Of a stretch of 64,000 nucleotides of DNA, positions 41,952 through 50,967 are shown piece after piece. The stretch is from DASQUK01 sp963717085 (lineage in GTDB: Bacteria; Actinomycetota; Acidimicrobiia; Acidimicrobiales; VFJN01). The stretch lies in the NCBI GenBank assembly GCA_963717085.1, contig CAVQVM010000018.1:103064-167063 (forward strand), in the 5' to 3' direction. The notes beneath the pieces are model-generated. The model was not told the origin of the DNA. It ran no database searches and saw only the letters and a program-made list of their open reading frames with translations. Position 1 is the stretch's first letter, and each line of letters starts with the position of its first letter. Made by a program: the position numbers and the translations under genes.

Positions 41952-43871
41952 GTGACGGCGACCGCAGCACCCGAAGCGTCGGCGACGACGAGCTCGACCG
42001 TCGAGCGCCTGGAGGCGGTGTGGGCGGAGCCGCCGGGCCTCGGGTCGTGGCTGGGGACCGTCGATCACAAGCGAATCGGGCTCAGGTACTTCTACACGGG
42101 GATGGCGTTCTTCGTTGCCGGTGGCATCGAGTCGCTGCTCATCCGCACGCAGCTGGCGGGGCCGGACCTCGACGTGATCGGCCCCGAGGGGTTCAACCAG
42201 CTCTTCTCGATGCACGGCATCACGATGATGTTCCTGTTCGCCATGCCGGTGCTGTCGGGCTTCGGCAACTACTTCGTCCCGTTGATGATCGGCGCGCGCG
42301 ACATGGCCTTCCCGCGCCTCAATGCCTTCGGGTACTGGGTCCTCCTGGCCTCGGGCTTCTTCCTGTACTCGTCGTTCCTGGTCGGGCGGGCCCCGAACGA
42401 CGGCTGGTTCAACTACGTGCCCCTGTCGGGGGAGGCGTTCACGCCGGCGATCAACATCGACTACTACGCGGTGGGACTGATCTTCCTCGGCATCTCCAGC
42501 ACGGGCGGGGCGATCAACTTCATCGTGACGATCCTCAAGCTCCGGGCGCCGGGGATGATCGTCAGCCGCATTCCCATCTTCGTGTGGGGCGAGCTGGCCA
42601 TGGCGCTGCAGATCGTGTTCGCGCTGCCGGCGCTCACGCTCGTCTCGGTGCTGCTGCTCCTCGACCGAAAGTTCGACTTCCACTTCTTCGACGCCGACGC
42701 GGGCGGCGATCCCTTGCTGTGGCAGCACCTGTTCTGGGTGTTCGGCCACCCCGAGGTGTACATCGTCGCCCTGCCGGGGTTCGGCATCGCCTCGGCGATC
42801 ATCCCCACCTGGGTCCGCCGGCCCATCGTGGGTTACACCTACATCGTCATCGGCGAGCTGAGCGTGGCGCTGATCGGCTTCGGGGTCTGGGTCCACCACA
42901 TGTTCGCCGTGGGTCTGCCGAACATCACCCTGGGCTTCATCTCGCTGGCGAGCTTCATGGTGGCGATCCCGAGCTCCATCCAGGTGTTCGCCTGGTTGGC
43001 CACGCTCGTCGCCGGGCGTCCGGTCCTGCGGACGCCGCTGCTGTTCGTGCTCGGCTTCATCTTCATCTTCGTCATCGGCGGGGTGACCGGCGTGATGTTC
43101 GCCGCCATCCCCTTCGACCAGGCGGTACACGACTCGTACTTCGTGGTCGCCCACCTGCACTACGTGCTGGTCGGCAGCGCGGTGTTCCCGATCTTCGCCG
43201 CCGTCTACCACTGGGGACCGAAGATCACGGGCCGGCTGCTCGACGAACGCTTGGGCAAGGTCAGCTTCTGGCTGATGTTCGTCGGGTTCAACCTGGCGTT
43301 CTTTCCCCAGCACCTGCTCGGCCTCTTCGGCATGCCCCGCCGCATCTACACGTACGACAGCGATCTCGGCTGGGGTGGCTACAACATGGCGTCGACGATC
43401 GGCGCGTTCATCCTCGCGGTGGGGATCCTGGTCACGATCGTCAACTGGTTCCGGAGCCGTACCCGGGGCGCCCCGGCGGGCAACGATCCGTGGCGGGGCG
43501 AGACGCTCGAGTGGTACACCTCGTCGCCTCCGGCCCACTACAACTTCGTCACCATCCCGACCGTGCGTGGTCGCGAGCCCATGTGGGACCAGCCGGAGCT
43601 GGCCGGCGGCGTCCAGTCTCCGGAGGACGGGGGCCGGCCCCTGACCGACGGCCACGTCACGCTGTCGACGAGCATGCTCGATGCTCGGCCGCAGGCAATC
43701 GTCCACATGCCGCACGCGTCCGTGTGGCCGTTCCTGCTCACCGTCGCGCTGCTCGTGCTTGCCTTCGCCGTGCTGCTGGACAACTGGGCGCTGACCGTCG
43801 CTGCGGTGGTCGCCAGCGTGGGCGGCCTCATCGGGTGGTACTGGCCGCGCGGACAGACCCAGGAGACGTAG
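41952..43871 (+). CDS. coxA: cytochrome c oxidase subunit I
   Basis: A 639-residue heme-copper oxidase core. Ligands: SMHGITMMF for low-spin heme, FGHPEVYIVALPGFG with the CuB His and cross-linked Tyr, WVHHMF for CuB, and VVAHLHYVL for the two hemes. The Glu in GHPEVY and the Asn/Asp region GARDMAFPRLNAFGYW mark an A1-type enzyme. Extra C-terminal helices (WPFLLTVALLVLAFAVLL) go beyond the 12-helix core, as in actinobacterial enzymes. It starts with GTG seven bases after coxB. Confidence 0.96.
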   Translation: MTATAAPEASATTSSTVERLEAVWAEPPGLGSWLGTVDHKRIGLRYFYTGMAFFVAGGIESLLIRTQLAGPDLDVIGPEGFNQLFSMHGITMMFLFAMPVLSGFGNYFVPLMIGARDMAFPRLNAFGYWVLLASGFFLYSSFLVGRAPNDGWFNYVPLSGEAFTPAINIDYYAVGLIFLGISSTGGAINFIVTILKLRAPGMIVSRIPIFVWGELAMALQIVFALPALTLVSVLLLLDRKFDFHFFDADAGGDPLLWQHLFWVFGHPEVYIVALPGFGIASAIIPTWVRRPIVGYTYIVIGELSVALIGFGVWVHHMFAVGLPNITLGFISLASFMVAIPSSIQVFAWLATLVAGRPVLRTPLLFVLGFIFIFVIGGVTGVMFAAIPFDQAVHDSYFVVAHLHYVLVGSAVFPIFAAVYHWGPKITGRLLDERLGKVSFWLMFVGFNLAFFPQHLLGLFGMPRRIYTYDSDLGWGGYNMASTIGAFILAVGILVTIVNWFRSRTRGAPAGNDPWRGETLEWYTSSPPAHYNFVTIPTVRGREPMWDQPELAGGVQSPEDGGRPLTDGHVTLSTSMLDARPQAIVHMPHASVWPFLLTVALLVLAFAVLLDNWALTVAAVVASVGGLIGWYWPRGQTQET

Positions 43872-44032
43872 TGGGCGCTCGCGGAAGTTCCGTGGATGTA
43901 TCGCCGAGGCAGATTTGTCGCTGGCGAGGACGCAGGAGGAAGGCGCAGCCAGCGGCTGCGGCGACGACGAGGACGATGTCCAGCGGCGGATCTGGCCGGC
44001 GAGACGCCACGATGACTTCCGCGAGGGTCCAC
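43871..44032. mobile_element. MITE-like element inside the oxidase operon (162 bp)
   Basis: Ends GTGGGCGCTCGCGGAAGT and ACTTCCGCGAGGGTCCAC are inverted repeats with two mismatches. Adding the flanking TA on each side extends the pairing to 20 bp, so a TA target duplication (IS630/Tc1-like) is possible. The first 15 bases after the left GTGGGCGCTC and the last 34 match the short element at 14812-14869. No transposase is encoded. It separates coxA from coxC in an otherwise overlapping operon. Confidence 0.65.
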
Positions 44033-44034
44033 TA

Positions 44035-44667
44035 GTGACGACCCACGACGCCCTGCTCGGTGAGACCGGCATCCCCGGCGAGCTGCTGCCGCAGCGGTAC
44101 GACGGGCCGCGGGCCTTCGGCTGGTGGGGCATGGTGTGGCTCATCGGCACCGAGGCGACCCTGTTCGCGTTGCTGATCGCCAGCTACTTCTACCTGCGGT
44201 TCCGCAACGGCCCCCTATGGCCGCCCGACGGCATCGCCACGCCCGAACTGGCGCTGCCGCTGATCATGACCGCGATCCTGTGGTCGTCGAGCATTCCGGT
44301 CCACATGGCGCACACGGGCATCAGGGCCGGCAACGTCACCCGCCTGAAGGCCGGCTTGGCGGTGGGGTTCGTGCTCGGGGCGATCTTCCTGGTGATGACC
44401 CTCGGTGTCGAGTGGCCGGAGAAGCTCGACGAGTTCGGGCCCACCACCAACGCGTACGGGTCGCTCTTCTACACGCTCACCGGCTTCCACGGAGCCCACG
44501 TGCTGGCCGGGCTGATGTTGAGCCTGTGGACGCAGGTCCGGGCCTGGCAGGGGGCATTCGATGCGTCCCGCCACCTGACCGTCCAGAACTTCACCATGTA
44601 CTGGCACTTCGTCGACGTCGTGTGGGCGTTCGTTCTCGCAACCATCTACCTCTCACCGCATCTCTGA
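44035..44667 (+). CDS. coxC: cytochrome c oxidase subunit III
   Basis: A 210-residue membrane subunit with the five-helix actinobacterial form. Signature stretches are WWGMVWLIGTEATLFALLIA, SYFYLRFRNG, YTLTGFHGAHVLAGLMLSLW and NFTMYWHFVDVVWAFVLATI. The GTG start at 44035 lies directly after the MITE-like element, whose insertion therefore supplies the 5' untranslated region. Its stop overlaps the next start (TGATG). Confidence 0.94.
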   Translation: MTTHDALLGETGIPGELLPQRYDGPRAFGWWGMVWLIGTEATLFALLIASYFYLRFRNGPLWPPDGIATPELALPLIMTAILWSSSIPVHMAHTGIRAGNVTRLKAGLAVGFVLGAIFLVMTLGVEWPEKLDEFGPTTNAYGSLFYTLTGFHGAHVLAGLMLSLWTQVRAWQGAFDASRHLTVQNFTMYWHFVDVVWAFVLATIYLSPHL

Positions 44668-45086
44668 TGAGCATCGACCAGGACGTCCGCGACATCACCC
44701 GGCGAGAGAGCCGCGGGTCTCGTGCCCTTTGGTTCGGCGTCCTGGGCAGCCCCGTGGCGTGGCTCGGGCACCTGCTGCTCAACTACTCGCTCGAGGAGTG
44801 GTTCGCCTGCTCCCCGGCCACCACCGACCGCGGCGAGATCCTGGGGTTCACCGTCGACCAGGTGTCGTGGACGCTCAACTCGTTGATGGCCCTGACGGCG
44901 GCGGCCGCCGGCCTGACCGCGCTTGCGAGCTGGCGGAGGCTGCAGCGGGCGTCGGACGGCGATGTGCTCGAGCGTGAGCGGTGGATGGCGTTCGCCGGGA
45001 TGGTCGAGGGCGTCATCTTCCTCGGCGCGATCCTCCTCGGCTACCTCCCACCGTTGCTGCTCGACACCTGTGCGACGTCGCCATGA
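44667..45086 (+). CDS. small membrane protein of the oxidase operon
   Basis: A 139-residue protein with three helices (WFGVLGSPVAWLGHLLLNYS, then LNSLMALTAAAAGLTALA, then MVEGVIFLGAILLGYLPPLL). It sits between coxC and ctaG, overlapping both by one to four bases, so it likely helps assemble or stabilise the oxidase. I do not recognise it as a named subunit; it resembles unnamed small proteins found at this place in actinobacterial cta operons. Confidence 0.75.
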   Translation: MSIDQDVRDITRRESRGSRALWFGVLGSPVAWLGHLLLNYSLEEWFACSPATTDRGEILGFTVDQVSWTLNSLMALTAAAAGLTALASWRRLQRASDGDVLERERWMAFAGMVEGVIFLGAILLGYLPPLLLDTCATSP

Positions 45087-45967
45087 CCACCCTCGTCCCC
45101 ATGACGCTGGCTCACACGCCGGTTGCCCGGTCCGACCTGTGGAGCTCGTGGCGCCCGGACCCGTTGATCCTGGGGATCCTGGCCCTGACCGCCCTCCTCT
45201 ACCGCTCGGGGCTCGCACACCTTGGCGCCCGACGACGCCAGCTGGTCCGCCCCGTGCACGTCGCCGCCTTCGCCGGCGCGCTGCTGGCGCTCGCCATCGC
45301 ACTGGCGTCGCCGCTGGACCTTGCGGCGTCGTCCGTGTTCACCGCCCATATGGTCCAGCACCTGCTGCTCATGCTGGTGGTCGCCCCGCTTCTGGTCTAT
45401 GGCCGCCCGGTGATGGTTCTCGGCCAGGCCATGCCTCTTCGAGGTCGCCGGCTGTTCGTTCGTGTCCGAGCCCGCCCATCCGTCAGGTCCGTCAGGGATG
45501 CGTTGTTCCATCCGGTGTCCGCCTGGGTGATCGGGGTGGTCGTCCTGTGGGCCTGGCACCTCCCGACCCTCTACGAGGCGGCGTTGCGCCGCGACGCCCT
45601 CCACGCGCTGGAGCACGCGAGCCTGATCGCGACCGCGGCGCTCGTTTGGGCGTTGGCGCTGGGGCGGACCCGTCGCTCGCTCGCCATCCCTGCGGCGTCG
45701 GGCCTGCTGTTGGCGACGGCACTGCAGAGCGGCGCCCTGGGCGCCGTCCTCGCCCTGGCGCAGCGACCGCTGTACTCCATCCACGCATCGGTCGCACCGA
45801 GCTGGGGACTGACCCCCCTCGAGGACCAGCAGCTCGCCGGAGGCCTGATGTGGGTACCCCCCGGCATCGTGTACACGGTCGTCATCGCAGCCCTCATGGC
45901 CCACTGGCTCGGATCCCTCGACGTGCCCGACGGGGAGCGGGCCGCGACGGTGAGGGGGCCGTCGTGA
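45083..45967 (+). CDS. ctaG: caa3-type cytochrome oxidase assembly protein CtaG
   Basis: A 294-residue membrane protein of the caa3_CtaG family, with seven predicted helices. Conserved His-containing segments are SSVFTAHMVQHLLLMLVVAP, VVVLWAWHLPTLYEAAL and LHALEHASLIATAALVW; these are thought to handle copper for CuA/CuB insertion. ATGA overlap with the previous gene and GTGA overlap with the next make translation coupled. Confidence 0.93.
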   Translation: MTTLVPMTLAHTPVARSDLWSSWRPDPLILGILALTALLYRSGLAHLGARRRQLVRPVHVAAFAGALLALAIALASPLDLAASSVFTAHMVQHLLLMLVVAPLLVYGRPVMVLGQAMPLRGRRLFVRVRARPSVRSVRDALFHPVSAWVIGVVVLWAWHLPTLYEAALRRDALHALEHASLIATAALVWALALGRTRRSLAIPAASGLLLATALQSGALGAVLALAQRPLYSIHASVAPSWGLTPLEDQQLAGGLMWVPPGIVYTVVIAALMAHWLGSLDVPDGERAATVRGPS

Positions 45968-46770
45968 AGGCCAGCCGGGTGGCCCTCCTGGTGACCGTCG
46001 TTCCCGCCCTGGCGGCGGGCGCCTGCTCGTACTTCGAGCAACCCGAGCCATACCGGCCGCCCGCGTCCTATGCGCCCCCGGACGCCGAGGCCCTCGCCCT
46101 CGGCGAGCACCTCTACCAACGCGACTGCTCGTTCTGCCACGGCGACACGGGCGGCGGCAGCTCGAACGGCCCGGATCTGGTGACCGGCGAGAACGGGCCC
46201 GCGTTGACCGATTTCATGCTGCGCACCGGGCGGATGCCGATCGGGGACCCGGACGAGCGGGTGAGACCGGGCGAGACCCCCTATGACGACGAGGAGATCG
46301 CCGCGCTGGTCGGCTACATCGACGAGACGTTCGACCAGCCGGGTCCCGGGATCCCGGAGGTCGACGCCGCGGCCGGAGGCCTCCCCGAGGGCCGGGACCT
46401 GTACCAGGAGCACTGCGCCGCCTGCCACGCCACCACGGGCATCGGAGGGGCCATGCTCGCCCAGCGCGGCGGCGAGACGGCTGGCGTCGTCATCCCGAGC
46501 CTGGACGCCGCCACGCCGACCGTGGTCGGGGAGGCGGTGCGTACGGGCCCCGGCGCCATGCCCGCGTTCGGCCCCGGCGTCCTGAACGCCGACGGGCTCG
46601 ATGCCATCGCCGGCTACGTCGACTACCTGAAGAGCCCGGACGACCGCGGTGGCGCCCCGATCGGCAGGATCGGACCGGTGGCCGAGGGCGCCGTCGGCTG
46701 GGTCCTGGGGCTCGGGAGCCTGGTCCTGTTCATTCGGTGGGTCGGGACCAAGCGGGGAGAGCAGACATGA
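45964..46770 (+). CDS. qcrC: diheme cytochrome c of the bc1 complex (QcrC-type)
   Basis: A 268-residue protein with two cytochrome c domains: RDCSFCHGDTGG and EHCAACHATTG, with Met ligands probably in GRMPIGD and GAMPAFGP. The N terminus has a lipobox-like LAAGACSYF and the C terminus a single helix (AVGWVLGLGSLVLFIRWVG). That is the layout of actinobacterial QcrC, which links the bc1 complex straight to the oxidase in a supercomplex. GTGA overlap with ctaG and ATGA overlap with qcrA support one operon. Confidence 0.9.
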   Translation: MKASRVALLVTVVPALAAGACSYFEQPEPYRPPASYAPPDAEALALGEHLYQRDCSFCHGDTGGGSSNGPDLVTGENGPALTDFMLRTGRMPIGDPDERVRPGETPYDDEEIAALVGYIDETFDQPGPGIPEVDAAAGGLPEGRDLYQEHCAACHATTGIGGAMLAQRGGETAGVVIPSLDAATPTVVGEAVRTGPGAMPAFGPGVLNADGLDAIAGYVDYLKSPDDRGGAPIGRIGPVAEGAVGWVLGLGSLVLFIRWVGTKRGEQT

Positions 46771-47017
46771 ACGAGGCCCGCGTCCGCATCCTGGCCGCCA
46801 TCGGCGCCAGCATGCTGGCGTCGATCGGGCTCACCATCGTCTACGCGCTCGGTGGCGACCCCCAGATCGAAGGCGCGCTGCTCGGGGTCTCTTTAGGTGG
46901 CATCGCCATCGGCCTCGTGCTCTTCGGTCACCACATGCTGCCCGGCGACAAGTTCGTGGAGCCGCGCGACATCGTGCCGCACGCCACGGCCGAACGGCCG
47001 GGTCGGGTGCGGGCCCT
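46767..47017 (+). CDS. qcrA: Rieske subunit of the bc1 complex (QcrA), N-terminal part only
   Basis: The first 80 or so residues match the actinobacterial QcrA N-terminal region: NEARVRILAAIGASMLASIG, then LEGALLG-like PQIEGALLGVSLGGIAIGLV and GHHMLPGDKFVEPRD. The rest, including the last helix and the Rieske cluster domain with its Cys-His pairs, is absent because the sequence changes to an unrelated genome near 47,010. The frame closes by chance at 47,021. In its own genome it is presumably complete. Confidence 0.8.
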
Positions 47018-47020
47018 TTG
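47005..47020. other. probable chimeric junction
   Basis: Left of this point is actinobacterial qcrA on the plus strand; right of it is the 3' part of an acidobacterial mreB on the minus strand. Both genes are cut. Local sequence is CGGGCCCTTTG, a few bases of which could be shared homology. Gene content, frameshift density and codon style all change here. Confidence 0.8.
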
Positions 47021-47732
47021 AATCTCCATCGTCATGCGCTCGTCGAGCGGATACGCGGAGCCCAGCTCCATCTTGATCTGCTCGGCGGTGCGCTCGCCGA
47101 TCAGGAGGTTGTAGGTCTTCTTCTTGATGCACTGGAGATCGCCTCATCCATCTCGTTGCCGGCGACGCGGACCGCCTTGCTGTAGACGATGCCGGCGAGC
47201 GGAATCACCGCGATATCGTGGTGCCGCCGCCGATGTCCACGATCATGCTGCCGGCGGGCTCGGTGATCGGCAGGCCGGCGCCGATCGCCGCCGCCATCGC
47301 TTCTTCAATCAGGTGGACTTCGCTCGCCTTCGCACGATAGGCCGAGTCCTTCACTGCGCGCTTTTCGACCTGCGTGATTTCGGACGGCGCGCCAATGATG
47401 ATGCGTGGCCGGACCCAGACGTTGCCGTTGTGCGCCTTCTTGATGAAGTAGGTCAGCATCTTCTCGGTGACGTCGAAGTCGGCGATGACGCCGTCCTTCA
47501 TCGGCTTGATGGCGACGATGTTGCCGGGCGTGCGCCCGAGCATCTCCTTCGCGCCGGTGCCGACGGCCTCGACGCGGCCGGTCACCTTGTTCACCGCGAC
47601 CATCGAGGGCTCGTTGACGACGATGCCGCGGCCCTTCGCGTACACGCAGGTATTGGCCGTCCCGAGATCGATGGCCAGATCGGTGGAGAGAAACGAAAGA
47701 AGCGAACCCAAACCCATGTTATGCAGAACCAT
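47018..47732 (-). CDS. mreB: rod-shape protein MreB, C-terminally truncated, two frameshifts
   Basis: Actin-like MreB. The N-terminal phosphate loop is STDLAIDLGTANTCVYAKGR, followed by NEPSMVAVNK, the ADFDVTEKML stretch and MIVDIGGGTT. A missing base near 47,211 breaks the frame; the next frame gives IAVIPLAGIVYSKAVRVAGN, and after another missing base near 47,143 comes YNLLIGERTAEQIKMELGSA. About the last 100 residues are cut by the junction at 47,010-47,020. MreB forms membrane-bound filaments that direct wall synthesis. Damage looks like sequencing and assembly error. Confidence 0.9.
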
Positions 47733-47745
47733 GCAGCCCAGCCCC

Positions 47746-48799
47746 TTATTGCGACTGGGCGATGCGAACTCCGTTTTTGCCCGATTCTTTCACCTGGTAC
47801 ATCGCCATATCGGCCGCTCGCACCAACTCTTCAGCGGAGGCCGCGACATCAGGTAGCGTCGCGACCCCGACCGACGCCGTCATGTGGATCTTCAATCCAT
47901 TGCCGGCGAGGAACGGATGAGCATCCAGTCGCTCACGAACGCGGTCTCCCACCGCCGCGGCACCTTCGGAGCCGGTGTCGGGCAGCACGATTGCGAATTC
48001 ATCGCCACCAAACCGGGCGACGACGTCAGTTTCTCGCGCGCAGCGGCGAATCACGGCGGCCGCTTCCACGAGCGCCTGGCTCCCGGCCTGGTGCCCATGG
48101 GTATCGTTGACTCCTTTGAAACCGTCGAGGTCCAGGAAGAGCAGCGATAGCGGACGGCCTGAACGCGAGGCGCGTTTGGCTTCCCGCCGCAGCACCTGAT
48201 TCAGGTAACGCGAGTTGTAGAGCTGCGTGAGATCGTCGGTGACCGATAAGGCTTCCGACCGCCTCAACCGCAGCGCGTTGTCGAGCGCCTGCGCCGGCCC
48301 CTCGAGCATGGTTCCGAGCGCGTCCCGACCGCCGCCGAGAGTTGCGGCACCTGCTTCGCCGCCTGCCGTTCCATCACCACGAGCGCCGCCACCGTTTGCG
48401 CGCGGCACCGCAGCGGCAACGCGAGCACAGCGCCCGCGGCGCCCGAGCGCCCGCGAATCCTTCCTCAAGTCGGCGGACGCAAACTCGCGACCGTGGCCGA
48501 TCACCCACCGCGCCGACGCCGATCGCCGCCGGCGCAGCGACTCGCCCATGCCCTTCGACGCGAGACCGCATGACCTGTCCGTCGAGATCGGCGGCAAACA
48601 CGCCACACGCGGGCGCCTTGAACCACTCCTCGGCGCGGTCCACGACCAATTTGCCGATGCTTTCCGGATCGAGCGAGTCGTGAGCGGCGCGAAACAACGC
48701 CAGCACGGACTCAGGCCGTTCGAGACGGCTCTTGAGCGCGCGCTGGCCGCGCCGCAGGCGGGCGGCCAGATCCGGACGGCGAGAACCGCCGTAAGTCAT
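47746..48799 (-). CDS. GAF-GGDEF diguanylate cyclase, frameshifted
   Basis: The C-terminal 170 residues are a clean GGDEF domain (TDDLTQLYNSRYLNQVLRRE; LLFLDLDGFKGVNDTHGHQA; FGGDEFAIVLPD), so it should make cyclic-di-GMP. The N-terminal part starting at ATG 48799 (MTYGGSRRPDLAARLRRGQR) runs into a GAF-like region (IGKLVVDRAEEWFKAPACGV). The frame changes at least twice between about 48,560 and 48,300. The gene is 14 bases upstream of mreB on the same strand. Whether it regulates cell shape is not known. Confidence 0.8.
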
Positions 48800-48966
48800 T
48801 CAACTGACTGAATATACACGAGACGCGGTTCACGAGTTCTCCGAGGGTTCTACGGGCGTTCTACGGGCGAACGGCTCTTTGACGAACGGTTGAGAACGCC
48901 GTCGAACTGTCGTAGAACGACCGGGAACGTACGTTACGATTCATGTTTCCCAGAGGATTCTGACCG

Positions 48967-50894
48967 ATGACAATGCTCGACCGGATGCGGCGACACAAGG
49001 GCTGGCTCAAGTGGAGTCTCGCGCTGGTCGTCCTGACCTTCGTGGTCTTCTACATTCCCGACTTCCTGACCACCAGCACCGGCGCCGCGCCGAGCGAGGT
49101 GCTCGCCGAAGTCGAAGGCGAGCCGATCACCGTCGGCGCGTTCACGCGGCGCTACAACGCGCAGGTGAATGCCTACCGCAACGCCTACGGCGGGCAGATC
49201 AACGATCAGTTGATCAAGCAGCTCGGCATCGATCGCCAGATTCTGAGTCAGCTCGTCGACGAAGAAGCGATGGTCGCCGAGTCGCGCAAGCAGGGCCTCA
49301 CGGTCAGCGACGTCGAAATTCGCGAGCGCATCCTGGCGCTGCCCGGCTTCCAGGAGAACGGCAGGTTCGTCGGCGAGCAGCGCTACCGGCAGATCCTGCA
49401 GTTCCAGAATCCGCCGATGACGACCGCGGAGTTCGAGAAGAGCCTGCGCCGCGCGCTGCTGATCGAGAAGCTGCGCAACGCCTTGACCGGCTGGATGTCG
49501 GTGAGCGACGCCGAGGTCGCCGCGGAGTATCCGCAAGCGCAACGAGAAGGTCAAGCTCGACGTCGTGCCGGTGACGGCCGACGCGTTCAAGAGCCAGGTC
49601 ACCGTCGAGCGACGCCGAGCTCGCGGCGGCGTTCGAGAAGTCGAAGGAGCGCTATCGCATCGGCGAGAAGCGCAAGATCAAGTACGCGCTGCTCAACGTC
49701 GACCAGGTGCGCCAGACGATCACGGTGCCCGAGGCCGAGATCGAGGCGTTCTACCAGCAGAACCTGTCGCAGTACCAGACGCCGGCGCAGCTGCGCGCCA
49801 GCCACATCCTGTTCAAGACCGAGGGCAAGGACGAGAAGGCCGTGCAGGCCCAGGCCGAAGAAGTGCTGAAGATGGCCAAGGCGCCCGGCGCGGATTTCGC
49901 CGCGCTGGCCAAGAAGTATTCGGAAGACGAATCGAACAACGCCAACGGCGGCGACCTCGATTACTTCGGCCGCGGCCGCATGGTCGCCGAGTTCGAACAG
50001 GCCGCGTTCGCGATGAAGGCCGGCGAGATCAGCAACCTCGGTGAAGACCGCGTTCGGCTTCCACATCATCAAGATGGTCGACAACAAGCCGGAGACGACG
50101 CGCCCGCTCGCCGAAGTGCGCGCGGAGATCGAAGATCAGTTGAAGTGGCAGAAGGCGCAGGCGGAAGCCGAGAAGATCGCCAAGTCGCTCGAGGCGACGA
50201 TCAAGACGCCGGCCGATCTCGATCGCGTCGCGAAGGAGCGCAGCCTGCCGGTCACCGAGACGCGGCCTGATCCTGCGCGCCGAACCGATCCAGGGCGTGG
50301 GCTCGCAGCCGGAGTTGTCGGGCCGCGTTGTTCGGCATGAAGGAAGGCGACGTCACGCCGGCGATGCGCGTCTCCACGGCTGGGTGTTTGCGACCGTCAC
50401 CGGCCGCCAGGACGCCTACATTCCCGAAGCTCGACGAAGTGAAGACCAGGGTCGCCGACGACGTGAAGCAGGACAAGGCCGTCGAGATGGCGAAGCAGCG
50501 CGCCGCGTCGATCGCCGACCGAGCTGAAGAGCGCGAAGGATTTCGCCGCGGCGGCCAAGCGCGCCGGCCTCGAGATCAAGACCACCGAGCTCGATCGCGC
50601 GCGGCTCGGCGATTCCCGACCTCGGCATCAGCGAGGCGATCGACGACGCCGCGTTCGCCCTGCCGCAGGGCGGCGTCAGCGACGCGATCACGACGCCCAC
50701 CGGCACCGCCATCGTGCGCGTCGTCGAGAAGGTCGACGTGACCGATGCGGAGATCGAATCGCGGCAAGGATCAGCTGCGCGACGAGCTGGTGAACACGCG
50801 CCGCGACAAGTTCTTCGGCGCCTACATGCAGAAGGCGAAGACAGGCCTGAAGATCACGACGCGCGAAGACGGCTCGCGCGCGTCACGGGTCTAA
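48967..50894 (+). CDS. membrane-anchored peptidyl-prolyl isomerase (PpiD/SurA-like), frameshifted
   Basis: Joined over at least six frame changes it encodes about 640 residues. An N-terminal anchor (WLKWSLALVVLTFVVFYIPD) is followed by a SurA-like chaperone domain (IDRQILSQLVDEEAMVAESR), and a parvulin domain (LRASHILFKTEGKDEKAVQA; ADFAALAKKYSEDESNNANG; GEISN with FGFHIIKMVDNKPE). Each shift is one added base, for example near 49,532, 49,605, 50,040 and 50,262. The protein helps fold exported proteins at the outer face of the inner membrane. It ends at TAA 50,892-50,894. Confidence 0.85.
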
Positions 50895-50966
50895 GCGTCA
50901 GGGTCAGGGAGTCAGGATCAGGTCAGCGATCTGATTCAACCTGACTTGACCTGACTCTGACCGCTG
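50895..50966. terminator. inverted-repeat terminator between convergent genes
   Basis: GTCAGGGTCAGGGAGTCAGG on one side and CCTGACTTGACCTGACTCTG on the other form a long imperfect hairpin between the foldase and sppA stops. It is built of GTCAGG-like units and could end transcription from both sides. Confidence 0.55.
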
Positions 50967-50967
50967 A

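Noticed and set aside
41892..44150. 752-codon minus-strand frame over the oxidase genes
   Set aside because: Exactly antisense to coxA and coxC, and made of Arg/His/Asp-rich low-complexity sequence; a codon-bias shadow.
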